Shown here: positions 1 through 11,283 of the stretch, in pieces
Position numbering within the stretch: the stretch's first letter is position 1
Layout of the letters: every line of letters begins with the position of its first letter
From: Undaria pinnatifida
Taxonomy: Eukaryota; Sar; Phaeophyceae; Laminariales; Alariaceae
Direction: 5' to 3'
DNA: 64,000 bases
Assembly: GCA_012845835.1 (NCBI GenBank)
Contig: JABAKD010000005.1
Coordinates: 14,471,705 to 14,535,704 of the forward strand
Program-made: the position numbers and the translations under genes
The notes under the pieces: model-generated
What the model saw: only the letters and a program-made list of their open reading frames with translations
What the model was told of the DNA's origin: nothing
The model's database searches: none

Positions 1-1
1 T

Positions 2-1111
2 TTGATAACTATCAAGTCTAAGGAAGCTGCGGTAGTGGTTCGTCATCTTATTGACCGCGTCTTTTCGGTGTTCGGCCCACCAGAAACCCTGCATTCCGAT
101 CAAGGGAAGGTATTTCAAAACCAACTCTTGAAAGAATTGCAGTCTGTCTATGGGCACAAGAAAACACGTACCGCCGTTTATCGTCCGCAAGGGAACTCTG
201 TTCTCGAGCGTGTCCACAGCACCGTTCACGATATGTTTGCCATGTACAGTAACTTGGCTTGCGATAATTGGGCGGAATTACTACCGTTTGTCCAGCTTGC
301 GCGCAACACGGCATACCCCAAAACTTTGGAGGAGACTCCTCACTATCTTGTGTTTGGGCGTACGGCTACTCTACCTGTCGAACCCATTCTCGGAGTTCCT
401 TCTACTGATGCACCACAAAATAAACTCGACTACTCACGTCGCACAGTAGAAAATTTGCAGCTCGCGTACGAGTTAGCCCGTCGCAATCTACAAGAACGAG
501 CGGACAAGCAAGCCGTCGAAAACGAAAAATTGTCTTTCCCCAGTTTTAAAGTGGGCGACAAAGTATTACTGCATCGCCCGTACCACGAAACTGACGGACC
601 AAACCCCAAGCTCGTTAGCCCTTGGCATGACCCGTATACCGTCAGAGCTCAGCTCTCCCCTGTTATTTATCGTGTGTAAAAACCGAACGAACCGGTCGAA
701 GTTACGGTCCACTTAAGTCGGATGAAACAATTCGTCACACCTAAGTCATCACCTGCCCCTGACTTTGAGGCACTCGATGACATGTTCCTCCTCGGAACCA
801 CCCTAACCGTCCCTGATCTTGATGGTTTAATGCACACCGTCACTATCGGCCCGTATGTCATCAAAGCAATCGATGGTCATAAGCGGGGGGTAGGTGCAGC
901 GTCGGTGGAGAATTTCCAATACCACCTCAAACTTAAAGGTCAACCACCACAATGTGGTGTATGGCGTCACTACAGCACTCTTCCTCAATGCAAGGAGATG
1001 ATCGAATCTTACCGTGCTGTAATTCTGTCACAAAATCCTTCGGCTTTCGACTCGCTCGGGAAGAAGAAGCGAACCTATTCTAGATCGGATCGCGACGAAG
1101 GTAACACGTAG
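2..1111 (+). pseudogene. Ty3-type pol 3' end (integrase), left-truncated, one in-frame stop
   Basis: The frame is open at the left edge and runs to a stop at 1109-1111, interrupted only by TAA at 677-679. The first segment (225 codons) is a retroviral-type integrase: Asp33 in LHSDQGKVF and Glu69 in PQGNSVLERVH are separated by 35 residues, the D,D(35)E signature of the DDE core; the first Asp lies off the window. A C-terminal DNA-binding region follows, with GDKVLLHRP and KLVSPWHDPYTV, typical of Ty3 integrases. After the stop the same frame continues with the expected VTVHLSRMKQF segment and about 130 further residues of unknown function. Integrase inserts the cDNA copy into the host genome. 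One stop and no frameshift suggest a fairly young dead copy, or possibly a readthrough site. The 5' two thirds of the element are outside the window. Confidence 0.85.
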
Positions 1112-2160
1112 GGCATGTATACGCGCGTCGTCATATACATTTTTTTTTTTCTTTGTAATTTGATCGCGTCGGTTTTGCAACAAACGATGCCCGGCGCCCA
1201 CGTGTTTTAGTATTTCCTGTAGCCGGCAGCCTTTCATGGCTTCCTTTGATTTTCGTTCGTATTTTGTCCTCCGTGCGAAGTACCGCGCACGCGTGCCCGT
1301 GGTTATCTTGTTTTTGAAGCATGACCACTGATCATGTATTTTTTCTATGGACTTTTTAGTGAAGTACAATAGCGTCTGTCGTACGCCAGTTGACTCCCCG
1401 CGTCGTTACGCGCCCTTGTGTCCTCGCACGACCTTTGTAACCGGTATCAATTTGTGTACTCTAAGCAATATGGAGCTTTGCTCTGCCAGAAATCCGAGTG
1501 GAATAGCCCATTAGTCGTCCTTGTGCTGCATCGTGTACGTCGCCTGTTGGCACTTCGTCTCCACGAGACCCAGATGATTAGTCGACTACTCGGTTTTTTT
1601 CCGGAGTGGCTTTCAGCCACAGGGGGGTCGAACAAGATCCGAGTTAGTCGAGAGGAAATTCATAATAAACGAGCAAACACCATGTCTTGTCTACTGGCTC
1701 CACGGACATCACACGCCCAGTCTCTTCCCACCGGAATGCTTTTAATAGCGGGGTTATTGGACATGTGCCTTGCGTCTGAACACAAATTCTAGAACCTTCG
1801 GGAACGTTCCGCACGTTCTCCTAGACAGATCGTCTCTCGGAGCGATGTCGTTCTCGCCCACATTCCGAGCCACAAGGAAGGGTACAACATCCCGAGGAAC
1901 CTCAAGACGTCTTCCCAGACGCTTCCTCAGCTCGTTGCCCCTTGCTTTCGTCCGAGAGGAGTGCGAGGGTGCGCCTTCGCACACCTCTCACACTTCCTTC
2001 TGTCCCCATCTCAACCTGAGATTCTGTCTCATTACCGAGGACGTCTATTCGTCCGGTGATCGTCAACACCGCCCACATCTTGCGACCGTTGCCTGAGAGG
2101 GACGCTTGTACACAAAGCGTTGGAGATTCGCACCTCCCTGCGGTGTTCTCGAGAACCAAC
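1112..2160. other. Non-coding tail of the Ty3-type element, LTR not delimited
   Basis: By position this should contain the polypurine tract and 3' LTR of the element ending at 1111. The partner LTR is off the left edge, so its limits cannot be found by self-comparison. A T-run lies at 1140-1150. The short open frames here have no recognisable content. Confidence 0.3.
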
Positions 2161-4990
2161 CCTTATAGTAGTGCCAATGAACAGCAGTAATGTTCTCATC
2201 TTCATTATATCGTTATAATACTCGCCAACCCCCCCTGATTTTTTTTCTGATTAAACTGTGTATAGAAAAAAAACAAGATTATACTGGTTTGCTACAGTAG
2301 TAGTACTAATAGTATATAGTAAAAATCATAATGATGTACGAGTATAGCATCCTATTAATAATACATACCTGATACAGCAGTACCTAGTAGCGTGCAGTGT
2401 TACGGGGGAACTTATTTCGTTACTATCTCGTGATATGTCATACAGTATTATATCCAGTAGTAAATACGATATGTCACTAATATCGGTTACAGCGTGTATA
2501 CCCAATAGTAAATACGATATCTCAGTAATATCGGTTATGCCATATGCCCATCGTGATGTATTGACAAGTAGTGGTATTGTGTTGATATATGATGCTGCAT
2601 GTAGTACAACATCCTCGTATTTGTATTGATACCTGGTATATCTTCAAAATATCATATATCGGATAACACAATTCTGCATACGATATCAACAGCAGTACGT
2701 ATGATACGAGTAGTACTCGCACCAGGTATATGGTTTATGCTATATACTCGTACCTGATATTCGACACAAAGCTCGCGGTACTGTGAAATGTGAAATCAAC
2801 AGCCTGCCCAAAGACAAAGGCTAATTATTATGCGGATCCCATTCCGAGCTTCAGATTTTTTTGGTCCGGTCGCTAAAATAAAACTCTCTCGTGGAAAATC
2901 GAACTACTCGTATCAGGTATATGTATGAGCAAATGATGTATAATACGTAATACGCGTGATCGGAGTATCACACACAGCTTGTAAAATAATACACAGTCAT
3001 ATTTTTATTACTCTCTGGTACATTATTTTACTGGCTCAACAGTCCATGTTACTTCCTCCTCAGCATCCTGCCTACATAAATACCCCCCCAACTTGCATTT
3101 AGGCAAGGCTTACCAGCAGGCAGGGATGCATGTATGCTTTTTCCAGTTCAAAATTTAAAAAGAAATTTGTTTACGGATAATTGTCAAAATACACTTCAGT
3201 TGTGAGATCACATTGTACCATGTCGCTTGCTGTATGTATCCGTTTTCGATTGAGTACGTACTGGTACCCAAACAAACAAAAAATATTTTTTTCAGGCAGA
3301 AGCAGGTATACCCGGTCAGTTTGACGTCAAAGCTGGTGCAGCACAAAAAAACAAGAGCATGTCACAAACGACATACAAAACATATGATACGCATGTATAC
3401 AGCACGATGACATACATACCTGGTACAACAATGCCGAAGTACTCGTCGTAAGAAAAGTACGAGCACGAAAGCAAAAAAATAATAATGCATGCTTTGCGGA
3501 ACAATTTATGCCATTGATGCCTACGTACCAACGTTTCGTCTGCAGCGCATACAAAAAAGACAGTGTGTCAGTCAAAGCGGGGAGAATCTCGTTTGCTCTC
3601 TGTATGTACTGCTGTGCCTAGCATAGACCGCGTGACTCCTCGTCATGTATGAACTATTTAGCGTCTCATTCCTCGCCTCGATTATCTAGAGATCACGACC
3701 ACCGACTCTCATCACTCATGCGGCCTGCTGTACTGCTGCTTCTATTTCTGCGGTGTCTGCCTGTGGTTATCCTGCAGCGTGCGGGGTTCGTGATACTGTT
3801 TCAAGCGAGATTTTTCTACACGTGCGAGATTTTCATCATGATAAAATGGAGTTGAACTGCCATGGAATTTTCTTCGACATCCTTTAAAATTCATTCATTT
3901 CCAGACTACTCCTTTTTCCATACTATATTCTATACGTTATATCAACCAAAATTGGCTCGGCATGCAGCTGCACTTCTACCTGCGCATTTACGACCGTACT
4001 TCTACCTGCGTCAAGCGAGACTATCAACCCACACGTATCCCAGCTGAAGCCCAACAACAGCTAGCTGTAGTCTAGCTGCGGTGAGGCGTGACGCCTGTGT
4101 CCCTGTCTGACCGTCCTCTTCACATAGACGACGTCTAGGCTAGCAGTCCTCCTTGCAAGCAGCTTGTGATGGCTGACGAAACTCACAGCGGCAGTAGCAA
4201 TAATACCCGTCTCCTTTTTTTCGTACGTACGTGTACTTTGCTATTCCTTTCCGTACGTACTCGTACATATCATATACTTTGCTACCGTGGACGTGCTCCT
4301 ACAGCAACAAAGATGACTTGAAACTTGCGAGTTGACATTGCGACTTGAAGCTTGCTATATGGTTGACACGGCATTGGTGCATGTATGAACATTTCATGAA
4401 AACAAACCCGGAAAGACTCGAGCGAAGCATGTATGTGTTTGGGCATTGATGGCTCGTCTCACAGGAACAATTTTTGAGCATAAAAAAAGTGTAACAAGAT
4501 GAGGCATGCATATTATTACACAATGCTTTACCCTGCTGCGCGGGCATAGTAAAAACAGTATATTTGCTCTACCCTGTTGCACAAGCATAGTAAAAACAGT
4601 ATATTCAACAAGCGTTTCTAGAAATATTGGAAAACATACCGCTCGTATTTTTTAACCTACCATCCTGTTGGCAACGAGATCAGCTTAAATAGCAACACTC
4701 CCCTTGTGGTGACACCATATAGCACGTGACACCTCCGCGCGCGCTATGCTTACCTGCTTACGTACCTCTTCCCAGATCCACAGCGTTCGGCACGCTTACT
4801 TACGTGGTTCACGCATTACGCTTTCTATCCTCGTACCGTCACGGTGCATGAAAACAAAAGCTCTATACCTGATGACATGACTCAGACCGTCTGTACCCCT
4901 GTACTTTACTATAAATTGCACATTATTTTCTAGATCAGATTACGTCTTCAACATCTACAGCAGTGTTCTTGTTGTATGCTGTACTTCTAT
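2161..4990. other. AT-rich intergenic DNA with short repeats
   Basis: No gene is recognised. A 48-bp unit is tandemly duplicated near 2456-2540 (the two TAAATACGAT motifs start at 2461 and 2509). At 2950-2985 is a truncated copy of the GATCGGAGTATCACACACAG part of the 210-bp repeat described at 39,967. TACCTGGTA/ACCAGGTA palindromic motifs recur near 2630, 2710, 2745, 2908 and 3415. Confidence 0.4.
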
Positions 4991-4995
4991 CCTCG

Positions 4996-5041
4996 TGTCC
5001 TGGTCCAAGATTGGGAGTTCGAATCTCCCCGGGTTCACCAT
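4996..5041 (+). repeat. tRNA 3'-half-like sequence (T arm)
   Basis: A perfect five-base stem with a TTCGAAT loop (GGGAG TTCGAAT CTCCC) is followed by CGGGTTCA and CCA, as in the T arm and acceptor end of a tRNA. No 5' acceptor strand or A box is found upstream, so this is not an intact tRNA gene. It may be the B-box remnant of a tRNA-derived SINE or a tRNA fragment. Confidence 0.35.
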
Positions 5042-6084
5042 CTAACGGCAGCGAGTCGGACCTGCGCAACTATATTTCCACGAGACTAGTTATGACTCAC
5101 CTGCTGCCTTAGGAGTTCGTATTCAGTATCCAGCAATACCTTTGATTCCTCTGATTGATCCGAAACTCCAGACTTTGAGCGAACTTAAACCGTTGAGTCT
5201 CGCAAGCACGTGAGATGACAGTTGATGGATGATGTGGATGCACGAGCGAGCAGTGGTTTATGCACGGGTGAACAGTTAATATGCCTTTTTAACTTTCAAC
5301 TTTTGATCGCACTTTTTCTTTGTTAAGGGGGTGGTGTTGACTAAACACCAGGTGATGTCAGGTGGACGCAACATGCGCTACCACCTGGGTCCGGCGTTAC
5401 GATCCGGCGGATGAAACCGCTTTTTCGATGAAACGTCCTTCCCACACCCACAGAGCTACCCACCACTGCATCTGCGCCCGGTGAGTCGTAATCATCAGAC
5501 TACGGCCCACCGTATTTTTCATGTTCCCACGTTGGCTTGCCGTAACATGAGTCATGCGAGGAATAATTTGTCAGGCCACCACCACGCTACTATAAGGAGC
5601 ATGGGTGAGTAGGGCGCTACTTGGCTTTTTAGTTTCTGGCCATGACTGATTTTACGATAGCCTCCCCCCCAAAAAGTAGCGACTTTCTTTAACGAACGTT
5701 TCATGGCTGCCAGACACGAGGAAGGGTGCTATAAAAAAAGCATCCTCATTCATTTTCATGCTTGCAAAGGTCTATTGAACGATGACGTCGGGGTGGCAAC
5801 AGGCACCGTATTTCAGGAGATACGGCCGGGAGCTGGTTTCAAACCGGCGATTTCGTCAAACAGTAGTTGAGGGGGCTACCGTAGGACGACTCCCATGGTC
5901 ATCGCTTGAATGCGGCCATTGTTGCATGTCGCAATGGTTTGGATGATGTAAGACATACAGGGGGTTTTAACCCCGTGGTCGGGTTTCCTACTGCGGGACT
6001 GTGGTTGGCTGTTCTTCGGTCATAACTTGTTGTTTGGGTGCACGTTCGGCCTCGTCACTGCTGCGAAGAGCCAGTGAGGGAGAT
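5042..6084. other. Intergenic, nothing recognised
   Basis: No open frame with family features, no obvious tandem repeat and no splice-bounded exon was seen. Confidence 0.4.
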
Positions 6085-6290
6085 TGTTAGTTTGGATCGG
6101 CACAGCACGACGCTTAGAAAAGTTGTAGAGGGTTGCGTATATATTCGTAGGCGTTTTAATGCGACTTTCTCATGAGACGACAGCTCTGGCACTCCGCTTT
6201 GTGCGCCTTCTCTCTTCTCTGCCCTCAAATACAACGAAGAAAAGAACCCTCGTCAGACCGCGAGGCGGTCAGGGTATCGGGGCTCGGACT
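6085..6290 (+). mobile_element. Copia LTR fragment (solo)
   Basis: This segment matches, in opposite orientation, the LTR at 15,905-16,137. Shared stretches include GTATTCGTAGGCGTTTT (GTATATATTCGTAGGCG here), the run around CTCTGGCACTCCGCTTT, and CGTCAGACCGCGAGGCGGTC. It starts with TGTTAG like the other copy but loses homology just after GGCTCGGACT, before the terminal CTAACA. A TATA-like GCGTATATAT lies near 6134. There is no adjacent gag or pol, so it is a solo or truncated LTR. Confidence 0.6.
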
Positions 6291-7440
6291 TCACATACAT
6301 TGCGTATGGATGACAACGTCAAATAATTATTTAAAATTTCAATTTGGCCACCTTCAGCGATAGCAGTGGAGATACTACCATGTATGTAATTAACTCTTGG
6401 GTGCCTTACCACAAACCCTACGTGATAACATCATCACTACCCTTGTGCGGAGTAAAGATTCACTCCGCACAAACATGTATCTCGACCGCCAGCTGTGATC
6501 GAACGCCAAAAAAGAACGATACCCTGCTGGTGGTCTAGCTCGTGTATTGAGCGGCATGTTTTAGAGTGTCGTTGCCGACCGACGCCAACCCCACACATCT
6601 GTATATAACATGAGCTAGGGGGAGGACGGCGGGGGGGGGGGGGGGGGCGGAAGGTGAGTTCGTTAATCGGAGTTTTCCTGGAAACTACACAGTGATAAGC
6701 TGTGTTTGCGTATCCCACTCGTTGCGTTACTGCTACTTCATCGAAATAACAGAAACAAGGCGTTTGTAATCAGCCTACCACTGGATGCAGCATAAACAAA
6801 CCTAACCCGCTCGAAGTACGCTAATTCAGGCGAGCAAAATCAGACGTTGTCGTTAGCAGTCGTGGGCTAAACTGACTACAGTGTTGACAGTGTTGGCAGT
6901 GAGGACAGTGCTGGCAGTGTTGGCATTATTGATAGTGTTGTTGTATGGACTATTATAGTGCTACTGTATCGAGTATACTTGTATCGAGTATACGGGTTAG
7001 GGAGGAGGCTGGATAGGACAGCGGTAGCACTTGTTTGGGCAAACCCTTCCTGTTTGGCGAGGTGTCTCCAAAACGAGGAGCTACCACATTTCGTTGAATA
7101 ATTGAATAAGCGAGGTCTTACGAATGTGCACCGGATGCACGTTCACTGTTTGTCAGTACTCTCAGTACTCTCAGTATTGCTGCAGCGCTTTTTTTTCGGA
7201 GGGGGGGGGGATAGAGCTCTTCAAGCAAAAAACCCTCATAAACTTTGGGTGCACCCTAACCGAACTACTCGCAGTACTACTATTAGCATACGAATACTAG
7301 CACACTACATTGGTGGTAGTATTAGTAGCATGCGCGCAGAAGCATTCATTTGTAATTGTGCGGCACAAGGAGGGGCGCTTCTAACGAAATACCCACGATC
7401 ATGTTGTCACATTTGCGTACGAAACGGGGCGGAAACATAA
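6291..7440. other. Intergenic with simple repeats
   Basis: Contains a G-run at about 6630-6647, an imperfect 9-bp repeat of the CAGTGTTGG type at about 6885-6945, and a short CTCAGTACT repeat near 7160. No gene is recognised. Confidence 0.4.
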
Positions 7441-7441
7441 T

Positions 7442-7620
7442 TTATCAGTGCTCCTTGTAATAAATGTGACCCCTCTCATTGAGAAAATTTACCCTCATAG
7501 TATGTTACATGTACAGCACTACTGTACCAACAAGCAGCTTGAAAATATGAGCACTGACCCGAAATTCATCGAACTCACACCTGACGTCCTGAAAATATTT
7601 TTATAAAATGTTAGAGTGAC
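7442..7620 (+). repeat. Dispersed repeat, copy 1 (shared CTCACAGCTGACGT tail)
   Basis: Direct diverged copy of the sequence at 7890-8070, beginning GACCCCTC and ending ...ACTCACACCTGACGTCC then a T-rich tail. A T-arm-like hairpin (GTGGG TTCGTGT CCCAC) follows at about 7640-7656. Confidence 0.6.
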
Positions 7621-7879
7621 AGCGTATCAATTTGGAACCGTGGGTTCGTGTCCCACAGAGATTTTTTGGGGGGTTGCCGACTTTTACTCTCGAATGTTGC
7701 ATTAATATTAACATATTAGATAACTGATAATACTCTGTATTCGTACTCCTCCTGCTATATAGCCGGGGGGGAGAAAAACAAAATACTCCACCTACCATAC
7801 ATATGATAGAGCAGTATAGTGGAAACTACAGCAGCAGTAATAAATTTGTAAAATAGATATGATGCTAGATCTAGCACAA

Positions 7880-8075
7880 AATTCCCCACCTAAAGTAAAA
7901 ATACCAACACTATCCACTATAGTGGACAAAAAATAGGACCCCTCCCAATGAAAAACTCACCCATATAGTATATTACAAGTACCAACAACACAGCTTGCCA
8001 AGATGAATATTGACCCGAAACTCGTCGAACTCACGGCTGACGTTCTGAAAATATTTTTTATTAAATGTGATAATC
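7880..8075 (+). repeat. Dispersed repeat, copy 2
   Basis: Matches 7442-7620 directly and 35,340-35,530 in inverted orientation, including the TCCACTATAGTGGACAAAAA palindromic core and the tail CGTCGAACTCACGGCTGACGT. The tail is related to that of the 210-bp repeat, which suggests a family with a common 3' module. Confidence 0.65.
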
Positions 8076-8869
8076 CAAGCTTGATCGTTCACTGCCAATG
8101 TATTCTAAATATGTACAAGGGCTCCGCATGGGTGCCGCAACAGGGCAGCACTTGGAATTGTTCGATTCAATACTTGGGAGAGTGAAAAAGTCACCACACA
8201 CAATCATAGTCTGCACGTACCGTATGTAAGGTAATGGCAAGAGTTCGATAGATACCAATGGTCATAACAATGTACTACTACTAATAGCTACCGTTTTTTT
8301 AACGAAACCGATTCCGAGCTTCATTCATCCGATTTCGATCGGATGAATCCGAGCACACGCCGACTGACCCTTTAGTTAGGCGACGAAACGTGTCGTGAGC
8401 GTTTCGTATAATATTTTAACTCAATCAAGCATCCGGGGCCAATAACTAAGGTGATTGACCATGTCCGTTGCGTGTTCACTTCGTAGCCACTGCGAGGCGC
8501 GCATTGAGCCAGCTTCTGAAATATACAACGAATTACATAGACTAGTCTAATAGTACCATCTTGATCCGAGCCTCCCAGATCGACTGTCTGTGTGTTGTGT
8601 GATCATGGAGAGACTTGCTGGCGTTGTTCCAGGCGCGAAACACGGTGGTATGGCTGCCTTCGTCATTCAACCCCTCCAATGCTCTATTGCAATGCTGCTG
8701 CTTGTTGCTAGCTGTGTAGATCGCTCACTTCCTATAGCCATACAGTACGCGACTACAGCGCTTACGATTTTGACAGCTAAGAATTTCAGACTCGATTTTT
8801 TACTAACGATAGAAACATGTCATTTTTTGTCTGATCTCTCAATGGCCAGGATTGATATACGAAGTAGGC
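8076..8869. other. Intergenic
   Basis: No gene is recognised. A short hairpin (TTCATCCGAT / ATCGGATGAA) lies at about 8324-8347. Confidence 0.4.
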
Positions 8870-10010
8870 GTCACCCGGGCACGATAGGGTCACATGCCGG
8901 GATCGGAATCCATCCACACATCTACAACTCCGACAACCCCCGTTGATATCTCCCCGCACGGTGTGGAAATCCCAACCCCACCGACGAATTTTCTGATTGG
9001 CCATGATTCGTTTATTGAGCCAGCTCCTCCACCTCGGGAGAATATACGGTCCCATCCCAGGTTCAGAGGTCGTTCCACATCTCTAAAACTTCCATCGAAC
9101 GGGGAAGCAAACCGAGCTTTCTCGGGTCGACACCACCCTGCACGGTGAGAAAACCCCAATCCCATTAGCTAATCGCTGATTGGTTCGAGCTCCACAGGGC
9201 TGTCCTAGGCGGATAGAGGTCCATCAATGGGGGGTATTTGCGTCGCACACGGGGAGGATAGGGTCCCATCTCCGATTCATGAATCCCCCGAATCTCTTCA
9301 ACTACAAAAACGCGGGAACAATAACGATGAACGGCCGTGTCGACACCACCTCGCACGACGTGGAACCCCAAGCATATTCGCTTACCGCTGATTGGCTGGG
9401 GCTCGAACACAAGGGCAACGCAACCATGGGAGGATATAGAGTCCTGTGCCCGTTTCAGACATCCTGACAAACCGGGCGCGATAACCGATTCCTCCCGCGG
9501 GTCAACACAGCCCCGCACGATGGTGCGACAATCACGTATCATTCACATTGGCTTATCGATGAGTGGCTGTGCAGCTCGCAGAGCCAGGGACACCCGGGGA
9601 GAAGATAGACCAGCAGATGGGCGGGGGGAGTTCCGACGCACCCGATAAGGATAGGGCTCTACCGCCGTTCCAGAAATCCTTTCATACCCCATCAACTCCA
9701 ACAAACCGGGGACGAAAACTGACTTCTCCCGGGCCAACACCACACCGCCAGGTGTAAAAGTCTCAGTTAGTTGAGGTTTGTATACAACGCCAGCACCACA
9801 GAACAGGGTCCAACCCCGGTTCAGAAATCCTTCAAGGTTTTACAACTATAAAAAAAATAAGGCAACTCGCGATACTGCTGAATGTTTTTTCGTATACCCC
9901 AACCCTGCTGCACGTGGACATTTCATTTGACCCCCTGCCTCGATACCACCCCGCACAGTGTAACCCAACCTTCGATTCATCGACTCAGCCGGGGTTTGTG
10001 GATAGAGGGA
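8870..10010. repeat. Degenerate tandem array, about six units of 160-233 bp
   Basis: A landmark of the form CRACACCACCYCGCACGRTGTG recurs with landmark positions near 8952, 9139, 9351, 9511, 9744 and 9951. Between landmarks a second motif resembling GCTGATTGG and a third resembling GGATAGGGTCCCATC also recur. The open frames crossing this array on both strands follow from its composition and are not called as genes. Confidence 0.55.
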
Positions 10011-10179
10011 ACCACCACTCACTAAAAAGTTCAGCAAGTTCAATGAAGCCACTATAATCTCATACTGGCCTGTGGTTAGGGAAGAAATTGTACGTACATG
10101 GACCAATTGCATAATATACAGCAGTCGGTCCAGATCGAGTCGATCGGTGCAACTTGCTTGCGTATCGTATTATTACAGC

Positions 10180-10555
10180 AGCAGTAATACACTTCACTCA
10201 TATTCTTATTCTCATCCTATTTATTGTGATGCTCGCACTGCTCTCGCCCTCCCAGTAGTATAACTTAGATCCGGGGTCATATAGCGGGCTCCCCTCCCCC
10301 CTCCCCACTACGACACATGCCCTATTTTTACCGCGAGAAGAATTCAATATTTTCTTCCCTCGTCGTTCGCGTCGAATTGTACCTTCCCACGCTGCTAGGC
10401 GATTTCAGCAGTTAGTTGATCCTCTTTTTCTCATTCATTTATGCAAATACATGAAGCCAACAAAGCTCCCAACGCGGTGGTTATTTAACTCGAGGACCAA
10501 CGCTAGTATTAATAGAGTAACCCCACTCGACCACCAGGGCGACCGGCTCTATATC
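10180..10555 (-). mobile_element. tRNA-derived SINE-like element, family B, copy 1
   Basis: Read on the minus strand, a tRNA-like head (GGTCGCCC, then an A-box-like TGGTCGAGTGGG and a degenerate B box after GTTGGTCCTCGAG) is followed by an unrelated body. The body is shared with 40,990-41,350 and 61,385-61,760, including the run around GGCGTTCTCAGCAG / CCTCGTCG / CTCAGATCCGGGGTC (plus-strand words). Three copies with the same breakpoints and a pol III-type head argue for a short interspersed retroelement. Confidence 0.65.
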
Positions 10556-10559
10556 ACTC

Positions 10560-10752
10560 ACTGCCCTGGTGGCGTATCAGGTTATACTCGAGTCCGGTAT
10601 GGGTCAATTTCGTGAGTTCGAATCCCCCCGAGTGCGTACTCGTATACCTTTTCGTGGGACTTTTTTTTGTGCACTAATTGACTTGCGGAAAGCGCGAGAG
10701 CGTGAGATAGCAAAATACTCGATGACAAGTCGACGATCAGTGGTCGCTAAAC
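10560..10752 (+). mobile_element. tRNA-derived SINE-like element, family A, copy 1
   Basis: An A box, TGGCGTATCAGG, at 10,570-10,581 and a B box, GAGTTCGAATCC, at 10,614-10,625 have tRNA-like spacing. The body (GACTTGCGGAAAGCGCGAGA, then a GTCGACGATC-type end) is found inverted at 47,028-47,225. No clear anticodon arm or acceptor closure is visible, so this is a SINE-like repeat, not a functional tRNA gene. Confidence 0.65.
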
Positions 10753-11100
10753 CTTATGTGCACAAAAAAAAATGAAGGCAATAATCGGGGGGGGGGGGAA
10801 AGGGACGACACCTGTGATCAAGGCTTGTACGTCCAGAAGCTGGAAAGTAGAAGTATGCCGAAAATATATATATATATATATATATCTAGAAGAGATGATC
10901 AATCAGCAATCGGCAGCAAGGAGAACGTCAAGTACGAAACAACACGAACATACTTGTCAGTTACGTACCAACACGACCGCTTGCACTTGACCGGCAAACG
11001 ATCGCAGCAACATACAGCAACAACAAAGCACACCGCCCATATTTCTCCGAAGAGTCTTCTCGGGGAAAAAAACACCAAACGACGCGATACCGGGACTAGT
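10753..11100. other. Simple-repeat-bearing spacer next to the copia element
   Basis: Contains G(9) near 10,789 and an (AT)n run at about 10,865-10,885. A 197-codon plus-strand frame crosses it and continues antisense to the copia reverse transcriptase; it has no domain and is not called. Confidence 0.4.
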
Positions 11101-11283
11101 GCATGCCACTCACTGTTTCTTACGTGGATGCTGTCTACTTGCTACACGACCTTCACGTGGCGCACCTTAACAACAGGAGGAACGATTATTTTCCCCCTTG
11201 TTTTTTGTGTCGAAAATGTATTCCCTGTATTTTGGTACACGACGAAAGCCTTCTGCTTGAACTCTAATGTGCTCAATTCCCAG

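Noticed and set aside
4996-5041. Complete tRNA gene
   Set aside because: T arm and acceptor-like end are present, but no 5' acceptor strand, D arm or A box is found upstream.
7640-7656. tRNA T-arm at the end of a dispersed repeat
   Set aside because: Only a single hairpin; the rest of a tRNA is absent.
8890-9648. Several 84-125 codon frames on both strands
   Set aside because: By-products of the degenerate tandem array, open on both strands, with no conserved domain.
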